Positions 4,232-7,102 of a stretch of 7,102 nt of DNA are shown here, in pieces. Below the pieces are notes generated by a model. The model worked only from the letters and a program-made list of their open reading frames with translations, searched no databases and was not told the origin of the DNA. Made by a program: the position numbers and the translations under genes. Numbering within the stretch: position 1 is the first letter of the stretch; each line of letters begins with the position of its first letter. Source of the DNA: DASVBJ01 sp036375895 (lineage in GTDB: Bacteria; Actinomycetota; Actinomycetes; JACCUZ01); contig DASVBJ010000005.1 of NCBI GenBank assembly GCA_036375895.1, forward strand, positions 1 through 7,102. Direction: 5' to 3'.

Positions 4232-5883
4232 GCCGCCACCTCCGCCGCGTCGAGGACGACGACCCGGTCGGCCAGGGACAGCAGGGCCGGACGGTGCGCC
4301 ACGACGACGACCGTGCGGCTGCGGGCGAGCCGACGCACCGCCTCGACCACCCGCGCCTCCGACGCGCCGTCGAGGCCCGCGGTCGGCTCGTCGAGCAGCA
4401 CGACGGGGGTGTCCCGCAGGAACGCCCGGGCCAGGGCGACGCGCTGGCGCTGCCCGGCCGACAGGCCGGCCCCGCCCTCGCCGAGCACCGTGGCGAGCCC
4501 GTCGGGCAGGGCGTCGACGAACTCGGCGGCGCCGGCCAGCGCGACCGCCCGGCGCACCGCGTCGTCGTCGGCGTCGGGACGGCCCAGCCGGATGTTGTCG
4601 GCGATGCTCGCGGCCGCCAGGTGCGGTCGCTGGGGAACCCACGTGAGCTGCGACCGCCAGGCGTCCGGGTCGATGGCGGCGAGGTCGACGTCACCGACGA
4701 GGACGCGGCCCGACTCGGGTCGCACGAAGCCGAGCAGCGCGGCGAGCACGGTCGACTTGCCGGCGCCGCTGGGACCGACCAGTGCGACGGTGTCGCCGGG
4801 CCGCACGTCCAGCGACAGGCCGTCGACGGCGGGGGCGGGCCGCCCGGCGTACCGCACCGTCACGTCCCGGAGCCGGATCGGCACCTGGCGCAGGTCGGGC
4901 ACGTGCGTGCGGGTGCCCGCCGTGGGCAGCGGGGTCTCGAGGACCGCGAAGACCCGCTCGGCCGCGGCCAGCCCCTCGGCGCTCGCGTGGTAGTGCACCC
5001 CGACCTGCCGGATCGGGAGGTAGGCCTCCGGGGCCAGGATCAGCACCAGCAGCGCGGTGCGCAGGGTCAGCTCGCCGTCCACGAGCCGCAGGCCGATGCC
5101 GACCGCCACCAGCGCGACCGACAGCGTCGCGAGCAGCTCCAGGACCAGCGCGGAGAGGAACGCCACCCGCAGCGTTCCCATCGTCGCCCGGCGGTAGCGG
5201 TCGGTGATGTCGCGCACGCTGGCGGCCTGGGCACGGGCCCGGCCGAACACCTTCAGCGTCGGCAGGCCCGCGACGACGTCGAGGAAGTGGCCGGACAGCA
5301 GTGACAGCGTCCGCCACTGCCGGTCGGTCCGCCGCCTGGTCGTCAGCCCGACGAGGACCATGAACACCGGGATCAGCGGCAGCGTCAGCGCGATGGTGAC
5401 CGCCGCCAGCAGGTCGGCCGGCAGCACGACGGCGAGCACGGCGAACGGCACGATCACCGCCAGCACCAGCTGCGGCAGGTATCGCGCGAAGTAGCCGTCG
5501 AGCGCGTCCACCCCGCGGGTCGCGAGCGTGGCCAGCTCGCCGCTGCGCTCCCCCGACAGCCACCCCGGCCCGAGCCGCACCGCGTGGTCGAGCAGCCGGG
5601 TCCGCAGCTGCGACTTGACCGCGGCCGAGGCGCGGTGCGCCGCGACCTCCTGCGCCCAGGACACCGCCGCCCGCCCGGTGACGACGAGCGCGAGCAGCAG
5701 CAGTGGGGTGCGCAGGTCCGCGAGGCCGGCGCCGTCGAGGAACGCCCGGCTGATCGCCGTCGCGAGCAGCGCGGCCTGCGCCACGACGAGGCCGGCGGTG
5801 GCGACGCCGAGCGCCACACAGGCCGTGAGGTACGCCCGGCTGCCCCCGGCGTACCTCACGAGTCTCGGGTCGAACGGCCTCAC
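4228..5883 (-). CDS. cydD: ABC transporter CydD, permease/ATPase half of the CydDC cytochrome bd assembly transporter
   Basis: A 551-residue half-transporter with an N-terminal exporter-type membrane domain (about 1-320) and a C-terminal ATPase domain (about 335-551). The ATPase has Walker A GPSGAGKST (370-378), Q-loop Gln418, an LSAGQ signature (474-478, Ala in place of the commoner Gly), Walker B VVLLDEP (494-500), D-loop AGLD (502-505) and H-loop His530. The start is GTG at 5881-5883, giving VRPFDPRLVRYAG, which matches typical CydD N-termini; reading further upstream would run into cydB. The ribosome-binding site is weak: the nearest purine run is AGGG about 9 nt upstream. Translation therefore probably depends on the GTGA overlap with the cydB stop. 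CydDC is required for cytochrome bd assembly. In Escherichia coli it has been linked to cysteine/glutathione export and to haem handling. Actinobacteria use mycothiol rather than glutathione, so the substrate here is open. A perfect 13-bp inverted repeat sits in codons 8-20. Confidence 0.95.
   Translation of the reverse strand: MRPFDPRLVRYAGGSRAYLTACVALGVATAGLVVAQAALLATAISRAFLDGAGLADLRTPLLLLALVVTGRAAVSWAQEVAAHRASAAVKSQLRTRLLDHAVRLGPGWLSGERSGELATLATRGVDALDGYFARYLPQLVLAVIVPFAVLAVVLPADLLAAVTIALTLPLIPVFMVLVGLTTRRRTDRQWRTLSLLSGHFLDVVAGLPTLKVFGRARAQAASVRDITDRYRRATMGTLRVAFLSALVLELLATLSVALVAVGIGLRLVDGELTLRTALLVLILAPEAYLPIRQVGVHYHASAEGLAAAERVFAVLETPLPTAGTRTHVPDLRQVPIRLRDVTVRYAGRPAPAVDGLSLDVRPGDTVALVGPSGAGKSTVLAALLGFVRPESGRVLVGDVDLAAIDPDAWRSQLTWVPQRPHLAAASIADNIRLGRPDADDDAVRRAVALAGAAEFVDALPDGLATVLGEGGAGLSAGQRQRVALARAFLRDTPVVLLDEPTAGLDGASEARVVEAVRRLARSRTVVVVAHRPALLSLADRVVVLDAAEVAA
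4238..4243 (-). promoter_or_regulatory. Ribosome-binding site of cydC inside the end of cydD
   Basis: The minus strand reads GGAGGT with a 6-nt spacer to the GTG at 4229-4231, within the last codons of cydD (E-V-A-A). It decides the cydC start and shows that cydC can recruit ribosomes directly, unlike cydD, whose upstream site is weak. Confidence 0.8.
5824..5860 (-). repeat. Perfect 13-bp inverted repeat inside the 5' end of cydD
   Basis: The arms cgtgaggtacgcc (5824-5836) and ggcgtacctcacg (5848-5860) are exact reverse complements separated by 11 nt. They cover codons 8-20 of cydD (V-R-Y-A at one arm and R-A-Y-L-T at the other), starting 24 nt into the gene. In the cydABDC mRNA this would fold into a very stable stem-loop just after the cydB/cydD overlap. 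It could be a control or processing structure. Confidence 0.6.
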
Positions 5884-6932
5884 GTAGGGGCGCCCTGCTC
5901 CTGGCCGCTGCGGGGGGTCGGCACCGTCGGCACCGAGACCGGCGGGATGTGCTCCACCCCGATCCGCTTGCGGAACACCCAGTAGGTCCAGGCCTGGTAG
6001 CCGAGGACCACGGGCGTGAAGACGACCGCCACCCAGGTCATGATCTTCAAGGTGTACGGCGTGGAGCTGGCGTTCTCGGTGGTCAGGCTGAACGCCTCGT
6101 TCGTCGACGACGGCATGACGTCCGGGTAGAGCGCGAGCATCAGCGTCGCCACCGCCGTGGCCAGCGTCACGGCCATGCCCAGGAACGCCCAGCCCTCGCG
6201 TCCCCTGCGGTTCGCGCCGAGCGCCGCGACCAGTGCCACCGCGGCCACCGTCGCGGTGACCGCGGTCGACCACTTGCCGTGCTCGACCTGGGTCCAGACC
6301 AGGAAGGAGGCCGCGACCACGACCGCCACGAGCCCGATCCGCGCGGCCAGCGCGTTGGCCCGGGCGCGCACGTCACCGGTCGTCTTCAGGGCGAGGAAGA
6401 CCGCGCCGTGCAGGGCGAACAGCGTGAGCGTGGTGAGGCCGCCGAGCAGGGCGTAGGGGTTGAGCAGGTTGAAGAAGCCGCCGGTGTACTCGTGCTGTGC
6501 GTCGATCGGCACGCCGCGCACGATGTTGCCGAAGGCGACGCCCCAGAGCAGCGCGGGCACGAAGCTGCCGACGATGATCGCCAGGTCCCATCGGGCCCGC
6601 CAGCTCGCGTCGTCGACCTTGCCGCGGAACTCGAACGCCACGCCACGCACGATGAGGGCGACGAGGATGAGCAGCAGCGGCAGGTAGAAGCCGCTGAACA
6701 GCGTGGCGTACCACTCGGGGAAGGCGGCGAAGGTCGCGCCGCCGGCGACGAGCAGCCACACCTCGTTGCCGTCCCAGACCGGGCCGATCGTGTTGATCAT
6801 GACGCGGCGCTCGGTGTCGTCGCGGGCCAGGACGGGCAGCAGCATGCCGACGCCGAAGTCGAAGCCCTCGAGGGTGAAGTAGCCGATCCAGAGCACGGCG
6901 ATCAGCGTGAACCAGACGGTGGTCAGCTCCAT
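5880..6932 (-). CDS. cydB: Cytochrome bd quinol oxidase subunit II
   Basis: A 350-residue integral membrane protein, the partner of CydA in cytochrome bd oxidase, which oxidises quinol and reduces oxygen to water. Family hallmarks are present: GFDFGVG (residues 23-29), WDGNEVW (53-59, including the conserved Asp54), FPEWYA (71-76), RGVAFEFR (96-103), FGNIVRGVP (134-142) and NPYALLGGL (158-166). About eight or nine hydrophobic segments are spread over the length. The final ~25 residues are Pro/Thr/Gln-rich and look disordered. The ATG at 6930-6932 is preceded by GAGGAG (minus strand, 6939-6944) with a 6-nt spacer, and the N-terminus aligns with the usual CydB start. It lies 19 nt after cydA. 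Its TGA shares four bases with the GTG start of cydD, so the genes are cotranscribed and probably translationally coupled. The length is normal and no key motif is missing. Confidence 0.96.
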   Translation of the reverse strand: MELTTVWFTLIAVLWIGYFTLEGFDFGVGMLLPVLARDDTERRVMINTIGPVWDGNEVWLLVAGGATFAAFPEWYATLFSGFYLPLLLILVALIVRGVAFEFRGKVDDASWRARWDLAIIVGSFVPALLWGVAFGNIVRGVPIDAQHEYTGGFFNLLNPYALLGGLTTLTLFALHGAVFLALKTTGDVRARANALAARIGLVAVVVAASFLVWTQVEHGKWSTAVTATVAAVALVAALGANRRGREGWAFLGMAVTLATAVATLMLALYPDVMPSSTNEAFSLTTENASSTPYTLKIMTWVAVVFTPVVLGYQAWTYWVFRKRIGVEHIPPVSVPTVPTPRSGQEQGAPT

Positions 6933-6951
6933 GGTGGTCTCCTCGCGGCCG

Positions 6952-7102
6952 TCAGTAGGCGAAGGCCAGCGGGCGGTCGGTGCCCTCCGCGCTGTCGTCG
7001 GGGCCGGCCGGTGGCAGCTCGTCTGCTCCCGCGCGGATGTAGGTGAGCATCAGGCGCACCTCCACGACCGCGAGTGCGGCGTACAGGAGGGTGAGCACGG
7101 TC
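6952..7102 (-). CDS. cydA: Cytochrome bd quinol oxidase subunit I, C-terminal end (partial)
   Basis: Only the last 49 codons and the TGA stop (6952-6954) are inside the window; the 5' part lies beyond the right edge. The visible reading begins TVLTLLYAALAVVEVRLMLT and ends RPLAFAY. The first 20 or so residues form a hydrophobic helix, fitting the last transmembrane segment of CydA. A hydrophilic, Asp/Glu/Pro-rich cytoplasmic tail follows. CydA carries the haems and the quinol-binding loop of cytochrome bd, the cyanide-insensitive, high-oxygen-affinity terminal oxidase of the plasma membrane; none of those catalytic parts is visible here. The identification rests on this tail plus an intact cydB 19 nt downstream on the same strand, the standard cydAB arrangement. 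The tail alone would be too short to name. Confidence 0.85.
   Translation of the reverse strand, partial: TVLTLLYAALAVVEVRLMLTYIRAGADELPPAGPDDSAEGTDRPLAFAY

Noticed and set aside
4232..4642. N-terminal extension of CydC
   Set aside because: It overlaps the cydD ATPase region and is low-complexity. The GTG at 4231 with GGAGGT and the GTGA overlap gives the expected CydC N-terminus.
2381..4993. Very long plus-strand open reading frame (870 codons) opposite cydC and part of cydD
   Set aside because: It is antisense to two genes with complete ABC-transporter motifs. Its protein is an Arg/Gly/Pro/Gln-rich mixture without any domain, as expected from GC-rich third positions read on the other strand.
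1995..5857. Recurring ggcgtac strings (near 1995, 3004, 3324, 4849 and 5848) as a dispersed repeat
   Set aside because: The copies lie in different coding contexts and are explained by common codons, such as Tyr-Ala as TAC-GCC; similarity does not extend beyond about 10 bases.
58..6932. A single functional system linking bd oxidase, cupin, CBS protein and MoeZ
   Set aside because: Only shared orientation supports it. The gaps of 122-169 nt and candidate terminators argue for separate units, and no biochemical link is visible.
5949..7046. Plus-strand open frame of 365 codons opposite cydB and the end of cydA
   Set aside because: This is the antisense shadow of a clear CydB membrane protein; the composition is charged and repetitive with no recognisable motif.

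Overview
The window is a very GC-rich stretch (above 70% G+C by eye) from an actinobacterial chromosome. This follows from the base composition, frequent GTG starts, strong G/C preference at third codon positions, and gene content: a MoeZ-type E1-like/rhodanese fusion and a cydA-cydB-cydD-cydC cluster in the order I recall from mycobacteria and streptomycetes. I cannot name a genus. All seven supported genes lie on the minus strand, so the biological order runs from high to low coordinates.

Layout in transcription order: (1) the last 49 codons of cydA enter at the right edge (6952-7102). (2) cydB (5880-6932) follows after 19 nt. (3) cydD (4228-5883) and (4) cydC (2471-4231) follow, each starting inside the stop of the gene before it through a 4-nt GTGA overlap. 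Together they encode cytochrome bd quinol oxidase and the heterodimeric ABC transporter needed for its assembly. (5) A small single-domain cupin protein (1980-2348). (6) A two-CBS-domain protein (1376-1810). (7) moeZ (58-1245), a sulfur-carrier-protein adenylyltransferase/sulfurtransferase, followed directly by a strong two-tier hairpin that probably terminates transcription.

The four cyd genes are clearly one operon. The cupin, CBS and moeZ genes are separated by gaps of 122, 169 and 130 nt. They have their own Shine-Dalgarno sequences and are probably separate or weakly linked transcription units; nothing ties them functionally to the bd oxidase beyond shared orientation. No RNA gene, mobile element, CRISPR array, phage gene or toxin/defence gene is visible, and no stretch above 300 nt lacks a gene.

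The gene content is ordinary. The most unusual signals are structural: a run of five adjacent inverted repeats in the cupin-CBS gap, a perfect 13-bp inverted repeat in the first 20 codons of cydD (with a weaker counterpart at a similar position in cydC), and the bipartite hairpin abutting the moeZ stop. I do not see convincing evidence of a new multi-gene system.
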